From Ectopseudomonas alcaliphila (GTDB lineage Bacteria > Pseudomonadota > Gammaproteobacteria > Pseudomonadales > Pseudomonadaceae): a stretch of 64,000 nucleotides of DNA. Location: the NCBI RefSeq assembly GCF_900101755.1, contig NZ_FNAE01000004.1:186001-250000 (forward strand). The letters run 5' to 3'. This document shows positions 49,423-59,237 of this stretch, in pieces. The notes below the pieces were generated by a model. It made no database searches and was not told the origin of the DNA. It saw only the letters and a program-made list of their open reading frames with translations. Within the stretch, counting starts at the first letter, position 1, and every line of letters begins with the position of its first letter. A program made the position numbers and the translations under genes.

Positions 49423-50769
49423 ATGAACATGCCGCAGACCGCAACCCCGTCCCTGGCCAGCCAGCTCAAGCTGGATGCGCACTGGATGCCGTTCTCCGCC
49501 AACCGCAACTTCCAGCGTGACCCGCGCCTGATCGTGGCGGCCGAGGGCAACTGGCTGACCGATGACCAGGGCCGCAAGATCTACGACAGCCTGTCCGGCC
49601 TGTGGACCTGTGGCGCCGGTCACTCGCGCAAGGAAATCCAGGAAGCCGTGGCCAAGCAGCTCGGCACTCTCGACTATTCGCCGGGCTTCCAGTACGGCCA
49701 TCCGCTGTCGTTCAAGCTGGCCGAGCAGGTCGCCGACCTGATGCCGGGCGAGCTCAACCACGTGTTCTTCACCGGTTCCGGCTCCGAGTGCGCCGACACC
49801 GCTGTGAAGATGGCCAAAGCCTACTGGCGTCTGAAAGGCCAGGCCTCCAAGACCCGCTTCATCGGCCGTGCCCGTGGCTACCACGGCGTCAACATCGCCG
49901 GCACCGCCCTCGGCGGCATCGGCGGCAACCGCAAGATGTACGGCCAACTGATGGACGCCGACCACCTGCCCCACACCCTGCAACCGGGCATGGCCTTTAC
50001 CAAGGGTATGGCCGAGACCGGCGGCGTGGAGCTGGCCAACGAACTGCTCAAGCTGATCGAACTGCACGACGCCTCCAACATCGCCGCGGTGATCGTCGAG
50101 CCGATGTCCGGTTCGGCCGGTGCCATCGTGCCGCCGGTGGGCTACCTGCAGCGCCTGCGCGAGATCTGCACGCAGCACAACATCCTGCTGATCTTCGACG
50201 AAGTGATCACCGGCTTCGGCCGCATGGGCAAGTGGAGCGGCGCGGAGTTTTTTGGCGTGACCCCGGACCTGATGAACGTCGCCAAGCAGATCACCAACGG
50301 CGCCATCCCGCTGGGTGCGGTGATCGCCAGCAGCGAGATCTACAACACCTTCATGCAGCAGCCGTCGCCGGAGCACATGATCGAGTTCACCCACGGCTAC
50401 ACCTACTCGGCGCACCCGGTGGCCTGCGCCGCCGGCCTGGCGACGCTGGAGCTGCTCAAACGCGAGAACCTGATCCAGCAATCCGCCGAGCTGGCGCCGA
50501 AGTTCGAGGCCGCGCTGCACGGCCTGAAGGGCGCCAAGCACATCGTCGATATCCGCAACTGCGGCCTGGCTGGCGCCCTGCAGATCGCCCCGCGTGACGG
50601 CGATGCCGTGATCCGTCCGTTCGAGGCCGGCATGGCCCTGTGGAAGGCCGGCTTCTACGTGCGCTTTGGTGGCGATACCCTGCAGTTCGGCCCAACCTTC
50701 AACGCCAAGATGGAAGACCTCGACCGCGTCTTTAACGCCGTTGGCGACGTGCTGAACAAGCTGGATTAA
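49423..50769 (+). CDS. bauA: Beta-alanine--pyruvate transaminase (omega-amino acid aminotransferase)
   Basis: A 448-residue class III aminotransferase. Features include SGLWTCGAGH, TGSGSECADTAVKMAKAYWR (phosphate loop), RARGYHGVNIAG, IFDEVITGFGRMG with D259, and the PLP lysine K288 in MNVAKQITNGAIPLG, the same position as in characterised Pseudomonas omega-transaminases. It moves the amino group of beta-alanine, or other omega-amines, to pyruvate, giving malonate semialdehyde. The bauC product can then act on it. ATG 49423, probably activated by BauR. Confidence 0.95.
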   Translation: MNMPQTATPSLASQLKLDAHWMPFSANRNFQRDPRLIVAAEGNWLTDDQGRKIYDSLSGLWTCGAGHSRKEIQEAVAKQLGTLDYSPGFQYGHPLSFKLAEQVADLMPGELNHVFFTGSGSECADTAVKMAKAYWRLKGQASKTRFIGRARGYHGVNIAGTALGGIGGNRKMYGQLMDADHLPHTLQPGMAFTKGMAETGGVELANELLKLIELHDASNIAAVIVEPMSGSAGAIVPPVGYLQRLREICTQHNILLIFDEVITGFGRMGKWSGAEFFGVTPDLMNVAKQITNGAIPLGAVIASSEIYNTFMQQPSPEHMIEFTHGYTYSAHPVACAAGLATLELLKRENLIQQSAELAPKFEAALHGLKGAKHIVDIRNCGLAGALQIAPRDGDAVIRPFEAGMALWKAGFYVRFGGDTLQFGPTFNAKMEDLDRVFNAVGDVLNKLD

Positions 50770-50782
50770 GAGCACCCATTTC

Positions 50783-50840
50783 TGTAGGAGCCCGCTTGCG
50801 GGCGATGTTGTAGAACAGATCGCCGGCAAGCCGGCTCCTA
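50783..50840. repeat. REP pair between bauA and bauC
   Basis: TGTAGGAGCCCGCTTGCGGG (from 50783) faces ATCGCCGGCAAGCCGGCTCC (50819-50840). Imperfect, with the same core type as 592-654. Confidence 0.8.
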
Positions 50841-50870
50841 CCCACAATAATTACGTCTAGGAGCTTCCCC

Positions 50871-52367
<1,497 letters not shown>

Positions 52368-52387
52368 GTGAGCGCAAGCGTTTCACG

Positions 52388-52417
52388 AAAAAGGCCGATC
52401 ACGAGATCGGCCTTTTT
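52388..52417 (+). terminator. Rho-independent terminator of bauA-bauC
   Basis: Perfect 13-base stem AAAAAGGCCGATC (52388-52400) / GATCGGCCTTTTT (52405-52417) with an ACGA loop. T-rich 3' arm on the plus strand, 20 bases past the bauC stop. Confidence 0.92.
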
Positions 52418-52450
52418 CTTGGGTGCAGTCTTGTGGTGATCAGGCTTCTG

Positions 52451-52472
52451 GTAGGAGCGGCTTCAGCCGCGA
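52451..52472. repeat. Single REP GTAGGAGCGGCTTCAGCCGCGA
   Basis: One unpaired REP unit after the bauC terminator, identical in core to 31447-31469 and 54470-54492. Confidence 0.85.
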
Positions 52473-52555
52473 ATGAACGTGCCACCACGGACAATTCACT
52501 ACCAACCCAACCTACGGCGCTGGTAGCACTCGTTGATTCAAACAGGCAGAAAAAA

Positions 52556-52574
52556 GGGGAGCCATTGGCTCCCC
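52556..52574 (-). terminator. Rho-independent terminator of the 52582-52977 lipoprotein gene
   Basis: Stem GGGGAGCC (52556-52563) / GGCTCCCC (52567-52574) with an ATT loop. On the minus strand it is followed by a run of T, 7 bp past the gene stop. Confidence 0.88.
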
Positions 52575-52581
52575 GTTTTCG

Positions 52582-52977
52582 TCAGCGGGAGAGGCGATGG
52601 TTTTTCCGCAGGTCGATCAGATCCTGATGGGTGCAGGTCTGTGGCGCCGGGCCAGTCAGGTCGTAGCAACGCTGGCCGAAGCCCATCGGCCAATAGGCGA
52701 TGCCGACCGGGGGCCAGAAGATCGAGGCAACGCGGAAGCGTGTTTTCAGGCGACCACTCTGGATGACATGAGATTGCCTGTCCTCCAGACGATAAGGCAC
52801 GCCTCCTGCCGCACCCCACGAAAATGGGCGCGTCTTGATCAGGCCCTGTTTGTGGAGAGTCGGGCGCTCGTTGACGATGAGCGCGCTATCGTCGGGGAGC
52901 TTGACCCAGGTGGCAGTGGAGCAACCGCTGACGATAAGCGCGGCTGCCAGCATGGCGGCAGACTTGAGGGAAAACAT
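52582..52977 (-). CDS. Hypothetical lipoprotein
   Basis: A 131-residue protein from ATG 52977 (AAGGA about 10 bases upstream). The lipobox LIVSGC in MFSLKSAAMLAAALIVSGC gives the acylated cysteine at 19. The remainder, with ATWVKLPDDSALIVNERPTL and FWPPVGIAYWPMGFGQRCYD, is a short periplasmic domain with a possible Cys pair (QRCYD and QTCTH). No family recognised. Monocistronic between bauC and a second lipoprotein gene, with its own terminator. The frame to 53040 is not needed. Confidence 0.78.
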   Translation of the reverse strand: MFSLKSAAMLAAALIVSGCSTATWVKLPDDSALIVNERPTLHKQGLIKTRPFSWGAAGGVPYRLEDRQSHVIQSGRLKTRFRVASIFWPPVGIAYWPMGFGQRCYDLTGPAPQTCTHQDLIDLRKNHRLSR

Positions 52978-53091
52978 CCGGATTACATCCTTGTCGTAGT
53001 GCTGATAGGGGCGCGTACTATAAAGGCTTATAGCCATCATGGAAGTGCCAACTGTCCGCTACAAGTGAATAGCTACAGGGCATTGAAGAAA

Positions 53092-53115
53092 AAGGCCGGT
53101 CTTGTGACCGACCTT
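53092..53115 (-). terminator. Terminator of the small lipoprotein gene
   Basis: AAGGCCGGTC (53092-53101) / GACCGACCTT (53106-53115), TTGT loop, one mismatch. The minus-strand 3' side is T-rich. It lies 72 bp past the gene's stop at 53188. Confidence 0.8.
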
Positions 53116-53187
53116 CCTGTTCTCAGGCGGCGCGGTGTTGCCGATCCGGCGCCGGTGGATGGAAATGCACCCTCCACGAGACGTCGT

Positions 53188-53394
53188 TCACTGCGCCTGA
53201 TCGATGGCCTCCTGCAAGCGCTGAGTGTTCGCCGCATTGGCCTGGTCGATCTGCTGCTTGAGTTGCTCCATTTGCTGCTGAGCCTGTTTGGCCTGCTCAG
53301 CCTGGAGTGTCGCCGTGGCGGCCGTCTCACCGGCGCCGCAGCCGGCCAGGGCGAGTAACAGGGAAAAGGTACAGAAACGGCGCAGGTGCATCAT
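53188..53394 (-). CDS. Small coiled-coil lipoprotein
   Basis: A 68-residue protein from ATG 53394 (GAGGA upstream; ATG-ATG doublet). MMHLRRFCTFSLLLALAGC has lipobox LAGC with the acylated cysteine at 19. The mature part TATLQAEQAKQAQQQMEQLK then QQIDQANAANTQRLQEAIDQ is nearly all Gln, Ala, Glu and Leu in heptads, so it should be a long helix or coiled coil, like Lpp-type or pilus-associated small lipoproteins. No exact family recognised. The longer frame to 53583 overlaps the divergent NAT gene and is rejected. Confidence 0.75.
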   Translation of the reverse strand: MMHLRRFCTFSLLLALAGCGAGETAATATLQAEQAKQAQQQMEQLKQQIDQANAANTQRLQEAIDQAQ

Positions 53395-53570
53395 GGAGTC
53401 CTCGGGCAAGCTCGTGCGATGAGCGATAGATTGGCGCATTTCTGCCGGTTTGTGTGTGCCGGCTACCGCAAACCGATAGCACGGATTCGAGTACGCCATG
53501 CCGCTCGTTGCATATCGTCTGTCCACGCCCTCTGGTAAAACAGTCGGCAGGTAGAAAAGGAAGATGCACG

Positions 53571-54398
53571 ATGACCGAGCCATTCATGCTGGATCTACAC
53601 ACATACCTCGAGCGCCTGGGTTACTCGTCGGCGCCACCACCGACCCTCGACGCCCTGCGCGAGCTGCAAGAGCGGCACACCGCCGAGTTCCCCTTCGAAA
53701 CCCTGGCGAGCATGCTGCGCGTGCCGGTTGAGGTCGAACCCGCCGCGATCCAGGACAAGCTGCTACGTCAGCGCCGCGGCGGTTACTGCTTCGAACTCAA
53801 CCGTCTGTACCTGCTGCTGTTGCAGGCGCTGGGCTTCGACGCGCGTGGGCTGACCGGTCGCGTGGTCATGGGCGGCCCGGAAGATGCCCTGCCGGCGCGC
53901 ACCCATATGCTGGTGCTGGTGACCATCGCTGGCGTGCGCTACATCACTGACGTCGGCTTTGGTGGCATGGTGCCGACCGGTCCACTGCTGCTCGACAGCG
54001 AGGCCGAGCAGACCACACCGCATGAGCCCTATCGGCTGACGTTGGTGGACGGCACCTACACCCTGCGCGCATTGGTCGCCGGCGGTTGGCGGGCGATGTA
54101 CGTGTTCGATCTGCAGAAAGTGGCGGATATCGATTACGTGGTGGGTAACTGGTACGTGTGCACCCACCCGGAGTCGCCCTTCCTCGGCCAGATGATCGCC
54201 GCCCGCACCGGGCCAGGCTTGCGCAAGACGTTGAACAACGGCAGCTTCGCCATCCATCGTCTGGGACAGGCCAGTGAGCGGGTGCAGTTGCAGGGTGTCG
54301 ATGAGGTGCTGAGGGTGTTACGCGAGGAGTTTGGCATTCAGGTGCCGGAGCATCCTGAGCGGCGGGAGATCATCGAGCGATTGATCGCGGGGGCGTGA
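53571..54398 (+). CDS. Arylamine N-acetyltransferase
   Basis: A 275-residue NAT from ATG 53571, with AAGGAAG 8 bases upstream. The Cys-His-Asp catalytic triad is complete: C73 in RGGYCFELN, H112 in ARTHMLVLV and D127 in ITDVGFGG. It transfers acetyl from acetyl-CoA to arylamines and hydrazines by ping-pong chemistry, detoxifying such compounds. Length is normal for bacterial NATs. It is a single gene, divergent from the small lipoprotein. Confidence 0.95.
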   Translation: MTEPFMLDLHTYLERLGYSSAPPPTLDALRELQERHTAEFPFETLASMLRVPVEVEPAAIQDKLLRQRRGGYCFELNRLYLLLLQALGFDARGLTGRVVMGGPEDALPARTHMLVLVTIAGVRYITDVGFGGMVPTGPLLLDSEAEQTTPHEPYRLTLVDGTYTLRALVAGGWRAMYVFDLQKVADIDYVVGNWYVCTHPESPFLGQMIAARTGPGLRKTLNNGSFAIHRLGQASERVQLQGVDEVLRVLREEFGIQVPEHPERREIIERLIAGA

Positions 54399-55049
54399 AG
54401 GCAAGGCCGGCTGGCATCGCCACGCTCTTGTAGGAGGGGCTTCAGCCGCGACCCGAAGCCACCCAAATCTGTAGGAGCGGCTTCAGCCGCGAAAATCTCG
54501 GAAGCCTCGAACGCCCGTTGAGATTGCTGAAGGAACGCAATCAGTTCCCCTCTCCCATTTATGGGGCGTAAGCGGAAATAGCGAAGCACTGCTTCGCCCG
54601 CTGAAGCGCCCTGAGCTCTGCGAAGGGCTGGGGCGCAGGGCGGGGGCTAGGGGAGAGGGTGCTTTTGGTTTTGCACTCCGACGCCGCACATTCGTTGTCT
54701 GAAATTACGGTTTCGCCCTTACGGCGAGTCCCTTTTGGCAAACGCCCCAAAAGGAACCAAAAGGTCTGTGCCCCGCCATCCGGGTCTCGCTTCGCTCGAC
54801 TCCCCTCACTCCATCGTCGCTCCGAGGGCACGACCTAGGCGGCCCCCCGACGAAGGGCCATCCCTGGCCCATCGCGGCTCTCGGCTTTGGCATCCTGCGT
54901 CGCTCTACCTCCTACATCCATGTAGTCGTCGCGGCATCCATGCCGCTCAACCCTCTACGCAACGATTCCGTTCGGCCTTCTGAAGGGGCGATTGGCGCAG
55001 GACAGAGAGATCGTTGCGCTGCAGCAAGTAGGGGCCGAACGGTGGCACC
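54399..55049. other. 650-bp gap of repeats, no gene
   Basis: Two REP units lie in direct orientation at 54429-54452 and 54470-54492. From about 54540 to 54960 is a mosaic intergenic unit: CTCTCCCATTTATGGGGCG and GGGGAGAGGGTG stretches, then CGCCCTTACGGCGAGTCCC, CTTTTGGCAAACGCCCCAAA and a long tail with CCATCCCTGGCCCATCGCGG. I know this as a sequence widely repeated between Pseudomonas genes. Frames here (for example minus 54559-54893) are shadows of the repeat. Confidence 0.6.
54429..54492. repeat. Two REP units in tandem
   Basis: TGTAGGAGGGGCTTCAGCCG (54429-) and TGTAGGAGCGGCTTCAGCCG (54470-54492) are in the same orientation, unlike the usual opposed pairs, 30 bp past the NAT gene. Confidence 0.85.
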
Positions 55050-55880
55050 TTATAATTTGCTCGGTTTTTTATTTCGAACGGCAAGCGCTTGACCACCGGT
55101 TGTGGTCGCCCCCAGTACTTGCAGTTCAAAGCGCCCATTCTGCGCCTTGACCAGATCGCTCAGTTTCTTGAAACCATACATCCGCGAGTCAAAGTCCGAG
55201 CGTAGTTTGCTGATGTTCGAGCCCAGCAAGCCCAAATGGCACCAACCGTCCTCGTCGGAGTTGTCGTCGATAACCTTGGCAATGAAGTCCACTGGCACTT
55301 TCAGCGGTTTAACCTTGTTCGGTGCCGGTTGTGCAGTGGATTTGCTTTCCGCCGAGGTGACAGGTGTCGGTGGTGCCGCAGACACGTCACTGATGGTGCT
55401 TTCTGGCTCTACGGCCGGAGCGTCGTTGCGCAGCAGCTCGGTGTAGATGAACTTGTCGCAGGCCGAAACGAAAGGCTTTGGCGTTTTCTGTTCGCCGAAA
55501 CCGATCACTTCCAGACCTTCTTCACGTATCCGTGCCGCCAGGCGGGTGAAGTCGCTGTCGCTGGATACCAGGCAGAAGCCGTCGAAGCGGCGGGTATACA
55601 GCAAATCCATCGCGTCGATGATCAGCGAGCTGTCGGTGGCGTTTTTGCCCTTGGTGTAGGCGAACTGCTGGATTGGCTGGATGGAGTGGTCGAGCAGGAC
55701 TTTCTTCCAACTGCCGAGGTTGGGCTGCGTCCAGTCGCCATAGATGCGTTTGACGCTGGCGACGCCGTACTTGGCGATTTCTTCGAAAAGACCTTCGACG
55801 ATGGCGGCGGGGGCGTTATCCGCGTCGATCAGGACGGCGAAGTGCTTGTGCTGACGGGAGGTATTGGGTTTGCTGGCCAT
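55050..55880 (-). CDS. NYN domain (LabA/DUF88-like PIN-fold) protein with C-terminal OST-HTH/LOTUS-like domain
   Basis: A 276-residue protein from ATG 55880 (AAGGACG upstream). The NYN domain (about 12-150) has the acidic pattern of a metal-dependent RNase: AVLIDADNAP, ATDSSLIIDAMDLLY and LVSSDSDFTRLAARIREEG. A Ser/Pro/Thr linker (160-200) leads to a C-terminal ~75 residues (VKPLKVPVDFIAKVIDDNSD, then WCHLGLLGSNISKLRSDFDS) with the LOTUS/OST-HTH layout seen in RNA-binding proteins. Probable RNA-processing or degrading enzyme; target unknown. Confidence 0.85.
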   Translation of the reverse strand: MASKPNTSRQHKHFAVLIDADNAPAAIVEGLFEEIAKYGVASVKRIYGDWTQPNLGSWKKVLLDHSIQPIQQFAYTKGKNATDSSLIIDAMDLLYTRRFDGFCLVSSDSDFTRLAARIREEGLEVIGFGEQKTPKPFVSACDKFIYTELLRNDAPAVEPESTISDVSAAPPTPVTSAESKSTAQPAPNKVKPLKVPVDFIAKVIDDNSDEDGWCHLGLLGSNISKLRSDFDSRMYGFKKLSDLVKAQNGRFELQVLGATTTGGQALAVRNKKPSKL

Positions 55881-55999
55881 GGTGCGTCCTTGCTGGGGAT
55901 GGATCGACCATACTGCGAATGGTGGTGTGGCGCCACAGCCCATCAGTCGATCCGTTGACCTGGCTCACTCAGTTGTGAACGTGAGCGAGCCAGGTGCAA

Positions 56000-57511
56000 T
56001 CAGGCCAAAGCGGTGCGCTGTCTACCTTCCACTCGGCGTTTCAACGCCGCACCTTCGATGATCGCCAATCCTCCGCCCTGGGCGCGGGCGGAGCGGTCCC
56101 AGTCTTCCAGCAGTTCCATGCAGGCATGGTCGATATAACTGACCCGCGCCAGGCTCAGATGCAGGCGTGTGCCGGGCTCGACGCTGGACAGCAGCTTGGC
56201 CAGTTGTGGCACACGGAGGAAGGTGGCGGCGCCACTCATGCGCAGTTCGGCGCTATCCGGGCCGGTGGGCACCAGCTTCACGCGCAGGCGCGAGGCGCTC
56301 CACACCAGTTTCAGCAAGGTAAGGGCGAAGCCCACCAGCACGCCGGTCAGCAGGTCGGTGAAGACGATGCATAGCGCCGTGGCGATATAGATGAACACCG
56401 GGGCACGGCCGTACTGGCCGAGGTTGCGCATGGCCTTGGGGTCGACCAGTTTGCAGCCGGTGTACACCAGCACCGCGCCGAGGCTGGCCACCGGGATGCT
56501 CTGCAGTACGACCGGCAGCAGAGTTACCAGAGCCAGTAGCCAGGCGCCGTGGAGGATGGTCGAGGCGCGGCCGCGAGCGCCGGCTTGCACGTTGGCCGAG
56601 CTGCGCACGATCACGCCGGTCATCGGCAGGGCGCCGACCGCTCCGCAGAGCATGTTGCCGATGCCCTGGGCGGACAGTTCGCGGTTGAAGCGCGCACGTG
56701 GGCCGTCGTGCATGCGATCCACGGCGGCGGCGGACAACAGCGTCTCGGCGCTGGCGATAAAGGCCAGCGCCAGTGCTGCAACCAGCAGTTGCGGATCGGC
56801 CAGGCTGGCCAGCCCTTGCGGGGTGATCCAGTCGATGGCGTCTGCGAGGTTGGCTGGCAGTTCGACGCGCTTGACCGGCAGCGCCAGCCACAGGCTGGCC
56901 AGGGTGGCGAGCGTCACGCCGACCAGAGCGCCGGGCAGAAAGCGCAGCGGCGTCGGGCGAAAACGCTCCCACAGCCAGATGCTGGCGATGGTGCCGAGGC
57001 CCACTGTACCGGCGATCATGGCGTTGCTGCCGAGCAGGCTCAGCGCCTCACGTACGGCGCCGGGGAAGGCCAGCAGGTTGTCCAGGCCGGAGGCCTTGGG
57101 TGCGGCATCGATCATCACATGCACCTGCGACAACACGATAAGGATGCCGATGCCGGCGAGCATGCCGTAGACCACCGCCGGTGCGGTGACGCGAAACCAG
57201 CCGCCCAGGCGCAAGGTGCCGGCGACCAGCTGTATCAGGCCAGCCAGCAGCAATACTGGGCCTAGCGCGGCCATGCCGTGAGTACGTACCAGCTCGAACA
57301 CCAACACGGCCAGGCCGGCAGCCGGGCCGCTCACCTGCAGCGGTGCTCCGGCGATGAAACCGACCACCAGACCGCCGATGATGCCGGTGATCAGTCCTTT
57401 GGCCGGCGGCATGCCAGAGGCGATGGCGATGCCCATGCACAAGGGCAGGGCGACGAGAAAGACCACTACGGACGCCAGCGCGTCCCGTGGCAATGTGCGA
57501 AACAGGTTCAT
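56000..57511 (-). CDS. SulP family inorganic anion (bicarbonate/sulfate) transporter
   Basis: A 503-residue membrane transporter. The SulP N-terminal LVALPLCMGIAIASGMPPAK and LITGIIGGLVVGFIAGAPLQ region, about 11-12 hydrophobic helices, and a shorter C-terminal STAS-like part (LRVPQLAKLLSSVEPGTRLH, with VSYIDHACMELLEDWDRSAR) are visible. Downstream of carbonic anhydrase in the same operon, as PA0102-PA0103. That pairing argues for bicarbonate uptake rather than sulfate. Confidence 0.92.
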   Translation of the reverse strand: MNLFRTLPRDALASVVVFLVALPLCMGIAIASGMPPAKGLITGIIGGLVVGFIAGAPLQVSGPAAGLAVLVFELVRTHGMAALGPVLLLAGLIQLVAGTLRLGGWFRVTAPAVVYGMLAGIGILIVLSQVHVMIDAAPKASGLDNLLAFPGAVREALSLLGSNAMIAGTVGLGTIASIWLWERFRPTPLRFLPGALVGVTLATLASLWLALPVKRVELPANLADAIDWITPQGLASLADPQLLVAALALAFIASAETLLSAAAVDRMHDGPRARFNRELSAQGIGNMLCGAVGALPMTGVIVRSSANVQAGARGRASTILHGAWLLALVTLLPVVLQSIPVASLGAVLVYTGCKLVDPKAMRNLGQYGRAPVFIYIATALCIVFTDLLTGVLVGFALTLLKLVWSASRLRVKLVPTGPDSAELRMSGAATFLRVPQLAKLLSSVEPGTRLHLSLARVSYIDHACMELLEDWDRSARAQGGGLAIIEGAALKRRVEGRQRTALA

Positions 57512-57556
57512 GGGAATCTCCTGGCCCGACTTGCGGGCAAAAGCAGCCCGTGCCCG

Positions 57557-57574
57557 CCTCCATCTATGGAGGCA
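57557..57574 (-). other. Intergenic hairpin between carbonic anhydrase and SulP
   Basis: GCCTCCAT / ATGGAGGC with a CT loop, nested in a wider CCCGTGCCC...GGGCACGGG-like stem. It lacks a T run, so it may adjust relative expression of the two genes rather than terminate. Confidence 0.5.
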
Positions 57575-57595
57575 GGCTCGGGGGAAATGGGGGGG

Positions 57596-58327
57596 TCAGG
57601 CGCTGGCGTAACGAGGTTGCGGGGTGGCGCAGGGCTGCTCGTCACCATCGAGCGCAAGGAAGTTGCCCGAGGCGGCGTCGTAAGCGCGGATGCTGCCGCT
57701 GTCGATGTCGTAGACCCAGCCATGGATCTGCAACTGACCGCTGGCCAGGCGTGCGGCAACGGAAGGGTGGGTGCGCAGGTGGTCGAGCTGGGCCACCACG
57801 TTTTCCTCGGTCAGCACGCCGAGGGTTTCATGGGCGCTGCCGCAGTTACAGTTGTCTGCCACCACGCTGCGCGCCACCTCGGCATGACGCAGCCAGGCGC
57901 GCACGGTGGGCATGCCGTCGAGGCTGGCCGGGTTTAGCACGGCCTTCATCGCGCCACAGTCGGAGTGGCCGCAGACGATGATGTGCTGCACGCCGAGCGC
58001 CAGTACGGCGTATTCGATGGCGGTGGAAACGCCACCGTTCATCTGCCCGTAGGGCGGTACCACGTTACCCACGTTGCGGGTGACGAACAGGGTGCCGGGG
58101 TCGCTCTGGGTGATCAGCTCGGGGACGATGCGCGAATCGGCGCAGGTGATGAACATCGCGCTGGGCGACTGCGCCGAGGCCAGACGCTTGAACAACGCCT
58201 GCTGCTGCGGGTAGACCTCCTGGCGGAAACGGCGAAAGCCCTGCAGCAATTGCTGCAGGGCGGCCTGGGCGTTGTCCTTGGCGACGGGGCGCAGGGTCTT
58301 GCCGGTTCGGGAAGCGGTTGAGTTCAT
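57596..58327 (-). CDS. Beta-class carbonic anhydrase
   Basis: A 243-residue enzyme from ATG 58327, with AGGAGA 8 bases upstream. The zinc and active-site set is complete: C62-x-D64-x-R66 in TCADSRIVPE and H121-x-x-C124 in VCGHSDCGAMK. The family continues with RNVGNVVPPYG, AIEYAVLALGV and IHGWVYDIDSG. It interconverts CO2 and bicarbonate, supplying bicarbonate for carboxylations. It corresponds to PA0102 (psCA1) by synteny and precedes the SulP transporter by 84 bp. Confidence 0.95.
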   Translation of the reverse strand: MNSTASRTGKTLRPVAKDNAQAALQQLLQGFRRFRQEVYPQQQALFKRLASAQSPSAMFITCADSRIVPELITQSDPGTLFVTRNVGNVVPPYGQMNGGVSTAIEYAVLALGVQHIIVCGHSDCGAMKAVLNPASLDGMPTVRAWLRHAEVARSVVADNCNCGSAHETLGVLTEENVVAQLDHLRTHPSVAARLASGQLQIHGWVYDIDSGSIRAYDAASGNFLALDGDEQPCATPQPRYASA

Positions 58328-58641
58328 CGTTGCATCTCCTGTGATTTTCATCGGTGACGTTCTCGACTGCCAGCCAAACGCCTGTGACCAGCTGGTCACT
58401 TTCGGAGCAACGATAAAGATTCTTACTTAATCAAAACTGAACGAGAGGCTCTAAAACGCCACTATGCGGGCACTCTCAGGAACTTGGCCTTTGGGGCCAG
58501 AGGTTCTGAGCGAGTAATAGGGGGTATGGAGGAGCAGGGCGGGGGCCACCTGCGAGGGTATAAGTGCCAAGAGGCAGCACCTGGCGGGCCACCTGCTGAT
58601 GCAGGTCAGCCCGCTTGACGAGGTGTGGCCGAGCGTGTGGC
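58328..58641. other. Gap upstream of carbonic anhydrase
   Basis: About 310 bp without a gene. It must hold the carbonic anhydrase promoter on the minus strand. I see no REP, terminator or operator that I can name. Confidence 0.55.
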
Positions 58642-58878
58642 TTACTGCTCGCCCTTCATCGCGCCACTGAGGCTGAACATCAGCACTAGCAGGTTGGCAT
58701 CGGGTTTGGCGGCGGGCTGCACTTGCTTGCGCAAAGGTGCACTGGGGCAGGGCTCTGTAACTGTGCAGTCGTGCGCTTGCAGCACACGTGGGCCTGGCTC
58801 TTGCCAGGCTGCGGCGGCGATTGCCGTTACGCTGAGTGCGAGGCCCAAGAACAAACCTCGTGCTATTTCTAATTTCAT
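58642..58878 (-). CDS. Small exported protein, unknown
   Basis: A 78-residue protein from ATG 58878 (AGGGGTTAGC upstream). It has a typical signal peptide (KLEIARGLFLGLALSVTAIA, cleavage near AAAA at 22-24). A mature part of about 55 residues has a Cys pair (HDCTVTEPCPSAP) that could form a disulphide, and a hydrophobic C-terminal patch (ANLLVLMFSLSG). No family recognised. It is monocistronic in a gene-poor 900-bp stretch. Confidence 0.6.
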   Translation of the reverse strand: MKLEIARGLFLGLALSVTAIAAAAWQEPGPRVLQAHDCTVTEPCPSAPLRKQVQPAAKPDANLLVLMFSLSGAMKGEQ

Positions 58879-59237
58879 TTTGCTAACCCCTTGAAAGCGC
58901 TGCCAAACGCTGTTCGCTAAACCTAGATCACCCATTGCCTTTTCGTCGTCTCATGCGACGAACGGTCTTAGCGCGTAGCTGGCATCAGCCAGGGGCTGTG
59001 CTGGGACACGGGCTTTGTCGGTTGGTTCAACAATGTTGCGGGTAACGGATCAACGTTACCTTGGGTGCCGGTCACGGCGCCCTGTAACAGCCGGCCCTGG
59101 CAGTTGCAGTCGCCTGCAGCTTTTCTTGCTACCCAGCGCAAAGGTGCGAGGTAGAGCCACTTCCTGGTGGGGGATGGTGCGGATGGAGCGAGGTGTTGCG
59201 GATAAAACACTGCCGACCCAGGCCGGCAGCCGGTTAC
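58879..59237. other. Gap upstream of the small exported protein
   Basis: About 360 bp with no credible gene; frames here (59015-59248, 58968-59210) lack start signals and family features. A hairpin CTGCCG (59210-59215) / CGGCAG (59224-59229), followed on the minus strand by TGTTTTA, is a candidate weak terminator for the kinase-like gene ending at 59238. Confidence 0.5.

Noticed and set aside
54559..54893. Minus-strand small genes in the gap after NAT
   Set aside because: They lie in a repeated intergenic unit; such frames are usual false calls.
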